Source of the DNA: Micractinium sp. NFX-FRZ
Taxonomy: Eukaryota > Chlorophyta > Trebouxiophyceae > Chlorellales > Chlorellaceae
Length of the DNA stretch: 64,000 nucleotides
Assembly (NCBI GenBank): GCA_029339195.1
Contig: JAPTJF010000081.1
Location: 1-64,000, forward strand
Direction of reading: 5' to 3'
Shown here: positions 12,112 through 24,600 of the stretch, piece after piece
Position numbering within the stretch: the stretch's first letter is position 1
How the letters are laid out: each line of letters opens with the position of its first letter
Made by a program: the position numbers and the translations under genes
Notes under the pieces: model-generated
Database searches by the model: none
What the model was told of the DNA's origin: nothing
Seen by the model: the letters and a program-made list of their open reading frames with translations, nothing else

Positions 12112-15015
12112 TCACCGCCGCTGCCGCTCCTTCTTCCTCGTCCTGCCGCCCGCGGTGAGCGTCTTGGCGGCTGCCTTGGCGGAAGCCGCGCTGCTGTCCT
12201 TGCTGCTGCGCATGCTCGAGATCAGATCGTTGGTCATCTCTAGTGACGCGCCCAGCCACTGCAACAAAGGCGGGTTGCAGGGATGGCAGGGAAAGAAGGC
12301 TTTGAATTCACTGTGGCTGCACTTTTGGGTGGGCCGGGGAAGGGCAGAAGAAGTGAGGGGAGGGGAGAGGACATGTTGGAGGTGCCGCAACAAGCTGCTT
12401 CACGGCGCCAGCTACAGCATGCCAGCTTGCCGCCAACGGAGTGGGAGGACCGGGAGGGGAAGGATGGCTGGAGAGAAGTGCGGCGCTAAGCTATGCCGTG
12501 CTGTGCATGCTGGGGGGCACCCCGCTGTGCTGCGCTCCCCTCCCGCCTCCCCTGCATGAACCTGCCTCTGCCAGCGCCCACACACCTTTGAGTAGATGAT
12601 TGCGTGCATCAGCCCCCCGCCCAGCATCAGCATGCCGTACACCGAGTTGAGGGCCCCCATCCCCTCCGGCAGGTCCAGCTTCCACAGGCTGCAGCAGGAG
12701 TGGGGGCACTTCCGCAATGTGAAGGCAAGGGGCAAGGAAGCTAGCCAGCAGCTGGGCAGAGCGGCCCTCCTCAGGCAGGCCCAGCTTCCACAGGCTGCGG
12801 CAGAAAAGGGAGGCCTACAGCGTGAAGGCACGGGCTAAGGCAGCATAAGAAACGAAACTGAGTGGCACAGGGAAGGTCCAGCATCCGCGCCGTCCTTGTA
12901 TGCCTGCCCGCATGCCCCACCCAATGGGCCCATCCCGCCCCATCCCTTAACAGCACGCTACAACATGGGCCACACAACCCGGGCACACTCACTTGTTTTC
13001 CCGGATCCACCACCAGCTGAAGCCCGCCAGCCCCAGCCCGCCCAGCGCCTTGACGCAGTGCGTCGCCACAAACCCCAGCTGCAGCTTGAAGCGGATGTGC
13101 CAGGGGGCGCCGTAGATGGAGGCGAAGCGGCGGGCGCAGTCCACCAGGGTGGCCACCGCCAGCATCTGCTGGACGGGCAGCAGCAGGAGGGAGAGGCGGG
13201 AGGGGTACATCTGCGGGAGGGGGCGGGGGAGGGGGCCGGGGAGGGGGGAAGGAGCAGTTGGGGGGCCAGAAGAAAAGGGGGCCAGGTGTCAGAAGGGTGG
13301 GATCACCACTGCACCCACCCCTGGCACCACTGCTAGTTACTGTGTCACGACTTTACGTTAAATCATGTGTTACTACAGTGAGGGCCTCACCAGCGAGACC
13401 ATTGCGTGCAGCACTTACCACACCCTCCCTCCCAGCAACACTTGATCTGTTATGTAACACCTGTTGCTGACGGGTTCTCACCAGGGAGGCCAGCGCCTGC
13501 AGCAGCCACCACACCCTCTCTCCCCCCAACGTTCTTGTTGTTGCGTAACAACCTGCTGCTGGGGCTTCTCACCAGGGATGCCAGCGCCTGCAGCACCACC
13601 ACCACGTTGTGCAGCAGCAGCATCTCGGTCCAGGGCCGCGTGAGATGCGAGTTGTTCTGCCTGCACACAAACACACAACAGCAGTCGATGGGTCGTGAGG
13701 GAGCGCAGGGGGCAGGCGCCGAGGCTACGTTGGGCAGCAAAGGGGTGCTGGCTGGCGGCAGTGGGGAACACGGCACACCCCCATGCACCACTGTACCACC
13801 GCACCCTCCCCCAACGGCATGCCCCGACATTAGCAGTACCCGAACACACAAACATGGGCAAGCAAGAGCACTCCAGAAAGAAGTAGGTGGCCACTCACCA
13901 GAAGAGGAACTCGTAGAGCGCGTACCCCGCGTGCATGGTCAGCAGGCGGGCCGACACGTCGTCAAAGCAGAACAGGCGGGCGCCGCACTCCGACTGCCGC
14001 TCCAGGTGGCGGTGCACCTGCAGGCAAGGAAGGGCAACAAACACGTGAGATTGACAGGCCGATTGTGGCAGAACATGTGGGGAACACACTCCAACGCACG
14101 AAAAGGCCCGGTACAAAGGCACCCAGCGGCACTGGAAGAACACGCTGCGCAAAAGGGGCGGCGACCCCCACAAGGCACAACACCCGCTTCAAACGAGTAC
14201 AAAAGCACGTGCTGACCACAGCGTATGATGAGGCCGCCAGGGAGAGGAGGGCGTGGGTGGCGGAGGTGATGCTGCAGGGGAGGGTGGGTGGGTGGCCACA
14301 GGTGGGTGGGTGAGGCGCGAGCTGCGGCAGGTTGGTGATCCACACATGCCCGTGCTGCAGCGCACGCCTGCCCACAGACCCACCCACCCGCCCAGGCAGG
14401 CGCCACGTTGTGGCACGCCTTCATCGGCCCCCCAGCAGCACATATGTTACTGCAGCACCCACCTGTACTGCACCCACCCTCCTGCCCGGGCAGCAGCGCC
14501 ACACAGCTGCGCCACCAGCCCCTCATGGCGCAGCACCCACTTGTACTGCAGCAGCCACCCACCCGTGTTGCAGCAGCGCCACGTTGCTGCGCGCCTTCAC
14601 CGCCCCCTTCTTGTTGACGATGCGCACCGACACGGCGCTGAGGACGTTGAAGGTCACAAAGGAGACCATGACCAGGAAAGGGACCTGCAAAGCGTCAACA
14701 GAATCATTAGAAGAACAAGCACACAATCATTCACAAACTGTTGAGGGGTGGTACAGTGGCTGATACAGTGCGGTAGCACAGGGCCGAGATCGAAGGGGGG
14801 GAATGGCCAGGGTGCTGCTGTATACTGCAAAGGACACCCGCCAGCTTTATCCATCACAACTGGTTGAATACACGTCCATCCATTCTATCGGTGCCCACCT
14901 GCTTCTTCATCACAATCCAGTCCTCCTGCTGCTCCGCCGTCAGCCAGAGGTGCGCATGCGCCGGGACGTGAGGCGTCCCAATCGGAGGCCCCAGCGGGGC
15001 GATGACCTCCTCCAT
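12112..15015 (-). CDS. Multi-pass membrane protein, possible TLC-domain protein
   Basis: Seven or more exons: 14899-15015 (ATG at 15013-15015, MEEVIAPLGPPIGTPHVPAH), 14583-14684, about 13898-14018, about 13568-13667, about 12990-13200, about 12594-12690, and the last ending at 12112. Hydrophobic segments are PFLVMVSFVTFNVLSAV, the stretch around LLTMHAGYALYEFLFW, TEMLLLHNVVVVLQALASL, LSLLLLPVQQMLAVATLV, LGGLGLAGFSWWW and LNSVYGMLMLGGGLMHAIIY. The order 'HAGY-LYE-F' then 'TEMLLLHN' then a long helix resembles TLC (TRAM/LAG1/CLN8) proteins, but the diagnostic residues are not strong. The C-terminus is basic (GGRTRKKERQRR) and cytosolic by the positive-inside rule. Exon joins 1-2-3-4 were checked for phase; later ones were not. 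Introns carry tandem copies of exon ends (13380-13620, 12670-12860). Confidence 0.7.
12670..12860. repeat. Tandem copy of an exon start with acceptor, about 105 bp apart
   Basis: The plus-strand string TCCAGCTTCCACAGGCTGC (12673 onward) recurs as CCCAGCTTCCACAGGCTGC near 12780. Each is followed by a GCAG-containing stretch and by AAGGC(A)(A/C)GGGC(A/T)AAGG. On the minus strand the unit is acceptor plus exon start of the LDLPEGMGALNSVYG exon; the upstream copy is intronic. Confidence 0.7.
13380..13620. repeat. Three tandem copies of an exon end with splice donor (QALASL)
   Basis: The minus strand shows three related units at about 80-100 bp spacing. Each has GTGGTG(G)-CTGCTGCAGGCGCTGG-TCCCTG followed by GTGAGA: near 13605-13575 (VVVLQALASL), 13520-13485 (WWLLQALASL) and a degenerate one near 13420-13388 (VLHAMVSL). 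Only the first belongs to the continuous exon. The second has both a CAG acceptor-like and a GTGAGA donor and could be a 15-nt micro-exon. Confidence 0.75.
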
Positions 15016-15678
15016 GGCTGAATTAGGGTGCAGGGTCAGGCGCGGCTGCCAGGGCGGCTGTTGCAGTTGTTGCCTGCAATGTGCATGGAACAGCAGGGGT
15101 GGGAGTGAGGGGCCGGGCAGGTGCTGCCGCCGCCGTCGCCGCCGCCGCCGCCGCCGCCACTGCCGCCGCCAGGGCAGAATTTGAAGCCGCGCTCCTCGTA
15201 ATCTGCTTTCAAGGCTACTGCGTCTTCTAATTAAGTTAATATAGGTGCGATAAACGCCGGCTCTGAGCGGAGGGTTCACTCGCCGGGTTCACGGGCGTGT
15301 GCAGCCTGTCGCATCGCCGCAGCCGATAAACTGAGCATCCACATCACCGCTGAGTTCATGGGCACCGTGAGAGCTGGAAAATTCCCGCCTCTCACCGTCT
15401 CACGCCGGACGGAAGCCTTTTGGTGACGCTGCGCGAGCCACAGCCTGCAACTACAACTCCGCCTGAAGCCAGCAGTTTGGGTCTGCGGCTTGCTCGCCAG
15501 AACGCGGCGGTTCAGTGACCAACCCGCCGCCTCGCTGGCGACGGCGCACGCCCTGTCCAAAGAAAGTGTGCTGCCACTGCCCCATGGGGGCCTGCTGGTC
15601 TGTTCCATGCGGTCAAAACATGAGGTGACATTCAATGTAAAGAAGTTGGCGGGCACGCACAAAAATCAGCTGCTCCCA
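15016..15678. other. Promoter/5' UTR of the membrane-protein gene and 3' UTR of oligopeptidase B
   Basis: No supported CDS. A (GCC)n-rich tract at about 15122-15172 lies in the presumed 5' UTR or promoter of the minus-strand membrane-protein gene. It reads as poly-Arg in a spurious ORF. The right end is the 3' flank of oligopeptidase B. No TGTAA signal was found close to that stop. Confidence 0.5.
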
Positions 15679-18600
15679 TCACTGCTTTGCCGCCGCTGCC
15701 GCGGGCGCCGTCTCAGACGGGCCGCTGGGCTGGAGCGGGGCATCAATCATGCCTTGCACCTGCAGGGGCGGGAGAGCGGCACGGCCGTGTTGCATTGCCA
15801 TTCCATTACTTGTGAATAAAGAATCAGGGCAACCTGCCATCCCAGTCAACAGCACAGGGTGTGGCTGCACCGCCGTGGGACTGCCCCAGCATCTCAATCC
15901 TCCTTCTACGGCCATAGGCAATCAATCCTCCCTGACTCGATGAAAACATCGAGGTTGCAGCCTTTGAACCAACTAGGCTACTACAGTCCCACCTTGAGGA
16001 GGAAGGCGTACTCAACAGCCAGCTCCTTCAGGCGGTCAAACCGCCCACTCTGGCTGCAGCATGGGCAAGCGGGGGGAGGCCGGGCGTGGGTGAGCCAAGG
16101 GGAGGCAGGGGCTGGGTGGGCAAGGGAGCGGGCTGTATGCTGCCTCAGCAGCACTCAAATCAGCGACATGGGGGCGCCGCGTCCCAATAGCCTGATTCAC
16201 ACTTAGGCAGCCTGCAGTCCAGAGCCCGGAAGTCCAGGTAGCAGCACACAAATGAAGCGCCCCCAGCGCGCATCCCCGCCCCCCGTCCTGCCCACACGCC
16301 CCCTCAAGTACATGATAGTGACAGTGGAAATCACCCTCTCGCACCTGAAGTGCCCTGCCCCCATGTCACACTTGAGCAGCAGCAGGTTGCTGTTGGTGCG
16401 CGTCTCACGCAGCTTGGCCACCCACTTGGCTGGCTCCCAGTATCCTGCAGGGTGCAGCGGTGGTTCCAGCGGTGGAATTGAATGGATGTTCCGTTCACAG
16501 CACTGCAGTGTTGGGTCACACAGACGCGACCGCGCTGTCTCACACAGCAGGGGGCGAAGCAGGCACTGGGCAGCGAACAGCGATGAGCAGCAAGCGACCC
16601 GGCAATGAGAAGTGTACAGCGGCGCAGTAGAGAGTGCTCACCGACGCGTGGGTCGTGCAGCCCGGCTGTGACCAGGACGTTGGGATAGTCTGCCGCCCTG
16701 ATGTTGTCCACGGGAGAGTAGCTCTTCATGTCTGCAGGCACGTCAGGTGGGTGGACAGATTTGAGTGAGGAAGCGCTGCGCCAGTCACAGTGACAGTGGC
16801 GGTACGCTGTCTCAACCGAAGCAAACAACGCAAAGCATGCACCTCCCAGCCTCATCACAAGAGTCCGTTACAAGTGCAGACCAACGGCAGAGAGCAGTCT
16901 TCCTCCTCAGGCGGACACCAGAGCAAATGACAACCCACACACAGGAATGCCCTTCCTGTCATGATCATGATCAATATCATTAGAAGAGCAGCTCACAGTG
17001 GTAGTAATCCTCCTCAGCCGGGTTGCCCCACTCCTCCCACTCAATCACTGCAGGCAGGCGGGGAGGCGAGCGGGCAGAGATCGAGGGGCGGCAGAACGGA
17101 GCATTGGCACGCCGGCCACGGGGTGCTGGGGCTCCTGCCAATGCCGCACACGGGGCGCCCCCGCGCCGCACCCACCAAGAGCAGGGCAAGCCTTCAATCA
17201 AACAATCAATCAACGTATATCAGTGATCCCAGCAGCCGGAGCTCACCTGTCAGCGGGATGGTCTCATCCAGCACTGCAGGCAGGCAGGGCAAGGGCAGGG
17301 CAAGCGGAGAGGGGGCGGGCAGGTAGGTGGGTGGGCAAGCGGTCCACGGCACAGCAGGCACAGTGGGCATAGCGGGCACAGCAGTAGCCAGCGGCACGGC
17401 AGGCACAGCGCCGCCCCCACTAGCTGTGAGGTGGCCCCCCGCACAGGGCACCCTCAGCATGGCAGTTGGCTGCATGGGAAACGGAACCGACATGGCATAC
17501 AGTGCCAGCTATTGCCACCAGGGGTGGTCTGGGGCTCACTGGTGGTCAGGCAGTCCACGAAGGGCACCCCCAGTATGGCGGCGCTGAACAGGTCGGGGCG
17601 CAGGTTGAGCACGGCGCCCATGGTGAGGCCGCTGAACAGGGGAGGGGCGGAGAGAGCGAGCGCGGCAGTTCCTCAGAAACTTGCAAACAGACAGCAGCGT
17701 GTGGGTAAGGGTTAGGGGACAGGTGGGCGCGCAGGATGAGCACGGGCCCCATGGCTACCCCGCTGCACAGGGGCGAGGGAGGCGGAGGGCTCAATTTTTT
17801 GGAACTCTGCAGCCGAGGACGGCAGCTGCGGGACCCGCCCCACCCCTGGCCCACCCTGCCCCTCCCTCCCCTGCTGCCCCCCGGCGCCTCCCGCTCACCC
17901 CGCAGACCGCCCCTCGATGCACAGCTTGGCGGGTGCTGTGTACTTGTTGGCCACCAGGTGCTCCGCACAGGCGATAAAGTCGGTGAAGGTGTTCTTCTTC
18001 TGCAGGAGCGGAACAGAGCAGAGAGGGCAGGGAGGTGTGCGTGTGTTTGTGCTGTTGAGCGGATAGAGAGGCAGGGCAGCCGCCAAAGGGGAAGTGCTGT
18101 CTCATTTGCACACTGGCACTGTTGGCGCTCCTTTGCAGACGACTTTGCACAGGAAACCTTTCTCCCCAGTTTAGGTGAGCACCCACCTGGAGGTATTTTC
18201 CAGTCTCGTACCAGCGCCGCCCCATCTCGCCTGCGGCAAGGGAGCGCACAGGAGGGGCGCACACGGGCGGGAGGGTGGGCAGCACGGCGCAGCAATGTTA
18301 TGGATGGCGAAGCAAGGCATGGATGGCGCAGCCAGGTATGGCACGGCACCCAATCGACGCCTGCCGAGTCCGGTTTGATACCTGCCAAAGGTACCACCAA
18401 TCCTCTCCAAAGGGGTTCTCAAAGGCAGGCCTGCCGGCACGGACTGCTCCCAGGAAGCCAAGCGGGCACCCTCGCCTCCTCTGCGCACGTGCCACGCCAA
18501 TGCACTGCTGCCAACACCACACATCCTCACGTCCAATTCAAGCAGGGACCTCAGCCTCATCTCACCTCCTCCCCGCACGTGTGCGATGGCAAAGGTGAAT

Positions 18601-21600
18601 CCTCTGTCGATGAGGGAGAGGCGGGTGGAGCGGAAGTCGGGGTCGTTGGGCATCTCGTAGCTGCAGGGGGGGTGGGCAGGGGGAGGGTCAGGGGTGGGCG
18701 TCATGATGGTGAGAACAGGCCAGCAGGGCCGCGTGGTGCACGAGAGGTGAGGGGCGCGTATGGGAGGGCAGGAGGGGTCGGTGCCAACCAGGCGACGCGG
18801 GGAGATGCCCCTCACCGCCCCCACACAGAAACAACGACAGCTCAAAGCCCTCCTCACCTGCCACAGGCGTTCAGCAGCAGGTGCACAAGAGAGATGCCCC
18901 CCTCCCCCGCTCACACTCAATTGAGTTGAAACGCGCCCCCGCCCACACCCCTGCTCACCTGCCATACGCGTCCAGCAGCAGGGGGTCGGTGCCATCCAGG
19001 CGTGCCAAGTCGGTGCGGTAGACCAGGGAGATGGGGACGCGGGTGCCGTCGGGGGCGGTGGCCCACAGGCGCTGCGTGGTGTAGCGGGAGGGGTCGAAGC
19101 CGCCGCGCACCGGCTGCACCTTCTTCACAGCCCTGCACAACAGGGATGTGAAAGGAATGAGCACAGGAAGTTTGTGGGTTTTTGACGGTTGGTTAGCACA
19201 GCCTGCACCTTCTTCACGGCCCTAGGGCCTGCACAAGACGAGAAGACAGAATGGCATGGGTTTGAGAGTAGGCCAGCACAGGCTGCACCTTCTTCAGCAG
19301 CCCTGCCACGGCAAGGGAAGGTCAAGCGGAGTTGGACGGGACAAGCAGAGTGGTAGGCCAGAGTGGTACAATGGCCGGGCCTTGCACGGTGTAGGGGGGT
19401 AGTTCGCAACACATCCCGGCACCCGCCACCTCAGACGTGACACTGGCTGCCACTCGGCCAACCAACAGTAACACCTCCTGCCAGCCGCCCAACCAAAACA
19501 CCCTCTAGCCACCCCACGTGAGTGCCACACCGCCACCCACCTGGCGCCGGTCTCCATGTTGAAGTCGATGGTTTGGTCGGGCTGGGCCAGGGAGGAGAAG
19601 TGGACGCGCAGCAGTGGGGAGGTGAAGTCTCCCTGGGAGGCGCAGCTGCGGGGGGAGGAGGGGGCAGGTGGTGCACCAGCTGAAGTGGTGAGGGAGCGAG
19701 CCTCAAAAACGCGCTGTGTGGCTCTTCCCCTTGCCCAGCCCTTGCCCAGAGGTCAGCCTCCACTCCAAACCTTTCACACCCCCCAGTACAGGGCGTTGCT
19801 CCACAATTTCCAGTGAAGTACATTGATCCCAAAATGGACAAGAGTTTGGGGGCTGCAAAGGTCTCACCTCAGCTCATAGGCCGGCTCCTCAAACTGGACC
19901 GGCTTGCCCTCTCCCAGCTCGGCAGGCATGGCGCCACCCGCGGGCAGCCTGCAGGGGCCAGAGCGGGGGAGGAGCGGGGGCGGCATGGGGGCGGTCTGGG
20001 GCCCGGCTAGGCCAGAGGGTACGCTCTGTGAGAGGGAAGCTGCCAGCTGCACCTTGCCATCATGGTGCTGCCTTTCCACACACACACACACACACGTACA
20101 CGCGTGCGCCCACTTTCTAGCTGCCAGCTGCACACCCCACCACCCGCCCTCACCCGTAGATCACCGCCTGCTGCAGCCCCTCCCGCCGCTCAAAGGAGGC
20201 CAGGAAGGAGGCGCTGACCTGCGGGGTGTGGGAGTGGGAGGGAAGCAACGGTGGCAGAAGAGGCAGGCAGGAAAAGGGATGCTTGTTAGCTCTGGGGTTG
20301 CGCGTGGGAGAGGAGGGTGGGATACAGGGTGGGCGGCGTAGCAGGCAGGGCAAGGGATGCTTGGGGTGGCGCTGGGGATAAGGGCAGTGGGAGTACAGGC
20401 GGACAGGCGGGTGGTGACGTTCGCGGCAGGCAGGGAGGCAGGCAGGGTGGGCGATGGCTTTTGAGGGGCAGTGGTGAGGGGAGGCAGGCAGGGGTGGTCA
20501 AGAGGGAGGGTAAGAATGGCATGCGGAACCCTGGTGACTGCGGGTGGGGGCAGAGCGATTCACCCGCTCGCCTGCCACCCCACACGCCACCCGCCTACGC
20601 GTGCGCCAGCTGCACGTCCTCCCCGACTCAAAGGCCCGCCCAGCACCTCCCAGCACCGAAAGAGTTCCATATGCAGATTCAAGGGAATAAATCCTACCCC
20701 CTACACACACCACCACACACCTCCACGTGCTCCAACTTCAAATCCGCCCAGACACCAGGTTTGACCCCCTGCCTTCCCAAGCACCTTAATGCATTGCACA
20801 TGCATGCAGTGCGAAAAACTGAAAATGCAAAATCAAGCCCCGACACCCACACGCCCCACCCACCTCCACGTGCTCCAGCTTCACATCCTCCCTGTGAGGC
20901 AGCAGCACTGCAGGAGGTGCAGAGAGCGTGGGGAGGGGGAGGGACTGGGTCCAGGGAGAGTGGCTGTGGGCGCCATGCAGGCTCCAGGCAAAACTGAGCC
21001 AGCAGTGCTGCACTGGACATGCCTTGCTTTCCAAGCCAGCAGCTGGGGCGTGGACCTGTTGTGGTGGCGCTGGTGGGGGTGGCGTGCACCCCACGTGGGG
21101 GTTTGGGCCGGCAGGAAGGCAGGCCGCAGGCGGGCAGAACCGGAGGACTCGTAAGCCAAGCCAGAACCCTCAGGCGCACCTGTTGTGTTGGTGGGGTCGG
21201 AGATGGGTGCCACCAGCAGCTCGCTGTTGGGGCGCTCCTCGTCCCTGCGGCAGGGGGCCACGAGAAGGCGTTGGGGGAGGGGTTATGGCAGGCATTGCAG
21301 AGGCGTGGCGGCATGCCAGCTCGCTGTCGAGGCATGCCTGGCAGCTGCAAGGGGCAGCCGTGGGGAGGGGGTGGCTATGCCGTGGCGCAATAGTGCGTGT
21401 GCTCGCCTGCTGGGGCAGCTGCCAGTGGGTGGCTTGGGCACTGTGCTGCCACCCCGCCTGCTGCCCTGATGACCCTCAACCTGTCACCCACACTACCCAC
21501 ACCCACGCGCCCAGCCCACCCCACACATGCACCCACCGGACGGTAATAAAGAAGTGCCCGTCGCGGTCCTCCACTGAATATTCCACCTCATTCTGACGTG

Positions 21601-24600
21601 GCAGCACCACACGCCACTCCCCCTGAGGCTCGTCCGCGCTCAGGTAGCGAGTGTCACTGGTGACGGCGGAGCCTGTGTTTTGAGGGGATGCATGGCGGGC
21701 AGGACATAGGGAAGGTGGTTGGTGTGGGGGGCAGGGCGGCGGCAGCGCCTGAGGCAGTGGGTGTCGCTGGTGACGGCGGAGCCTGTTGAGTGGGAGGTGG
21801 ACGTCCGTTGAGTGGGAGGTGGACGGCGGAGCCTGTCGACAGGGAGGCGCAAGTGAATGTGCAGCAAAGTTTCAGGTCGCCTGCTGCGCCTGCTGGGGCA
21901 GCCGAAGATCAAGTCAACGGCCCGACACCACACAGATACCCCGGCGCTGACAACCCTACCCCCTTTGATGGCGCTGAGCAACCCGTACAACTACAGGCAG
22001 TACAACTACCTGCCCACACCCGCGTGGATGTAGAGCGGCTTCTCAGTGTGGCTCCAGGACATGCCAATGCAGACGCAAGCACACGCCCGAAGTGGAACAC
22101 ACGCAAACACAGCAGTCCAGGTCTGCTTAAGCTCAACAAACGTGCGTACGGGTGGCTCACCAGCGTGGATGTAGAGCACCTCCTCTGTGCGGCTCCGTGA
22201 GATGCCAATATAGGCACAGACACGCCCCCCTCTCGTGACACACGCAAGCACAACGCTTAGTTGCCCACCTGCGTGGATGTAGAGCAGCTTCTCGGTGCGG
22301 CTGCGTGAGATGCCGATGTAGAATGACTCGTCCTCCTCGTGGAACACGCAGACGTCGGCAGAGGGGTCGGAGCCGATGATGTGACGAAACACCTTGTGGG
22401 GCCTGCATCAGGGTCGAGGGGTGGATGGCGTTGGCCAGGTTGCATGTGAGAAAGGGGACGGGAAAGGCGGCGGAGGGCGGAGGGGTCGGTGCCGATGAGG
22501 TACCAGACATGACAGCTCAAAGCGGAAGGGCCACGCACCTGTCCAGCGCGTCCTTGGTGACGTAGAACAGGGAGCGGTTGTCGTTGGCCCACGCAAAGTT
22601 GCCAGCGGTGTCGGGGATGGGGCGAGCCAGCAGCTGCTTGCCTGCGAAGGAGACCACAAAACCACAATGGGGGTGCAAGCTCACGGCGTGGAATAGGTCG
22701 TGCGAGCGGCGGCATCGTGCAGCAAGTGGAAGGCAGACGGCGCCCAAGGGCCACTTTCAAGATGACAGCTGACCAAAGGCGAGGGCTAAGGCAGCCAACG
22801 GGAAGCAAAAGCCAAGCGGCACGAGTCAGCTGCTGCAGTGTTGCTTGCTTGCGTGCTTGCGTGCTTGCCTGTGGCCAGTTCCTTCACACGCAGCGTGAAC
22901 TTCTCGTTGCCCGTGGTGTCCTCCCCCCAGGCCACCATGCTGCAGCAGGGAGGGGGCATGGGCAGGGGCCGTGTTTGTGAGACAATACTCACTCGGTCCA
23001 TCATGTGACGATGGGCGCCAGGTGGGGGGACATGGGGGCGTGTAGGTCGGGAGAGGCGGGTGCGCCCAGGGGAACGGCGGGGGGGCATGGGGGCGGGGCA
23101 GTACAAGGGGGCGGCAGAGGGCGGCAGCAGCATGCACCACCATGCCCCCGTCACAACCTCTTGTACTCCCCACCTTGCTTCTCCACCCCTCTCTGCCCCT
23201 CCCACGCGGTGCGACGGCTCTGCACCACCCTCTGTCAACGAGGCGTACCGCCTTCCCTCCCTCCCCATACCAACACTGTGCCTTGAATCACCGCCCCCCC
23301 AGCCCTGGCTCACAACGAGGCATACCTCCCTCGCCCTCCCCACCTCAACGCTGTCCCCCATTATACTGTCCCCTGGCCCCGGCCCCGCCTCACGTGTGGT
23401 CCGGTGACTCCTCGAACCCGCCCACCATGTAGAACTTGTGGCGCTGCGCCTCCACATTCTCATCCAGCAAGATCTCCTCTGCAGTGCGTGAGGCCGGGCA
23501 GGCAGGGAGGCAAGTGAGAGGGGCAGGCATATGAATGTGGCGCTGCGCCTCTGCATTCTCGTCCAGCAGAATATCCTCTGCAGAAGGACAAGCAAGGGAG
23601 GCACGGGCAGGGAGGGCGGAGGGAGGCAGACAACAGCCAGCGTTGGTGCTACAGCTTGCGACGTCAGGCCTCCACATGCCCATGCACCCTGACCTGGCAC
23701 CAGCTGGCCGCATGCTCGAGCTGACCTGGCACTGAGAATCCAGTTGCGCAGCGCAGGCTGACCTGGCACACAATAATACCTCCTGATGAGTTCGATTCAT
23801 GCGGAGCTGGCACTGACCAAATATGATTAGCTAATGCCTAGCTAATGCCTGCTGACCTGGCACCGACTCGTCCATGGTGTCGGTCTCGCTGGGCAGCGCT
23901 GCGCCCGCCCCCGCCGGCAGCGCGCGCCGGCAGTGCACCGCGTACTGCTGCCCCTCCAGGGTGCGCGTGTAGTCATAAAACTGCTCAAACCTGCGGCAGT
24001 AAGAAAGTAATGGAATGCGATCAAGGGAAACCGTATTGCACAGCCAGTTTGGAGAGTTTGCTGACCCAGCTGTGTAGTGCTGCCCTGACGGGCACACCCT
24101 GGTCGGCCGCCCTTCAGGCCCCAGAATGCCCCAGCAAAGGGCGCGCTCTGCCCAGCGTCCCTCATCCCCTTCACGTCCCAGCCCACCTGACGGGCGCGCT
24201 TTGGTCAGCCTCCTGGATGCGCCCCCTCATCTCCTGGTACAGCTTCTCCTGCAGCTCCTCGGTGTCCGCCAGCACAGCCTTGCAGTACGCCGCCTCCGCC
24301 TGCAGTACAGGTGCATCGTGAGGCAGTATGGGTGCGGTACATGTGCACAGGGCGGTACAGGCATGCAAGCTGCAGTCGCAGCCACATATCCGCAAGGGCG
24401 GCAGGCCACCCACCCCCCCGGTGACAACCCACATCTGGGTCATCACACCGCTGGCTTACACAGCCAGTCGTGCCCGCTCTGCCCACGCACGGCCTCTCCA
24501 CTGCGCACCCGCCTACCTCGTAAGCCCGCCCTGCCCACACACCTCCAGGCGCACATTCACATCCTGTTCTTTCGATCGCCATGCCGCAGCCAGTACTGCC

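Noticed and set aside
15100..15279. N-terminal Arg-rich extension of the membrane protein
   Set aside because: The poly-Arg stretch is a read-through of a GCC repeat upstream of the first good ATG at 15013-15015; it is better explained as 5' UTR.
17736..18929. 397-codon plus-strand ORF
   Set aside because: It is antisense to several oligopeptidase B exons that carry unmistakable family motifs; no own motif.
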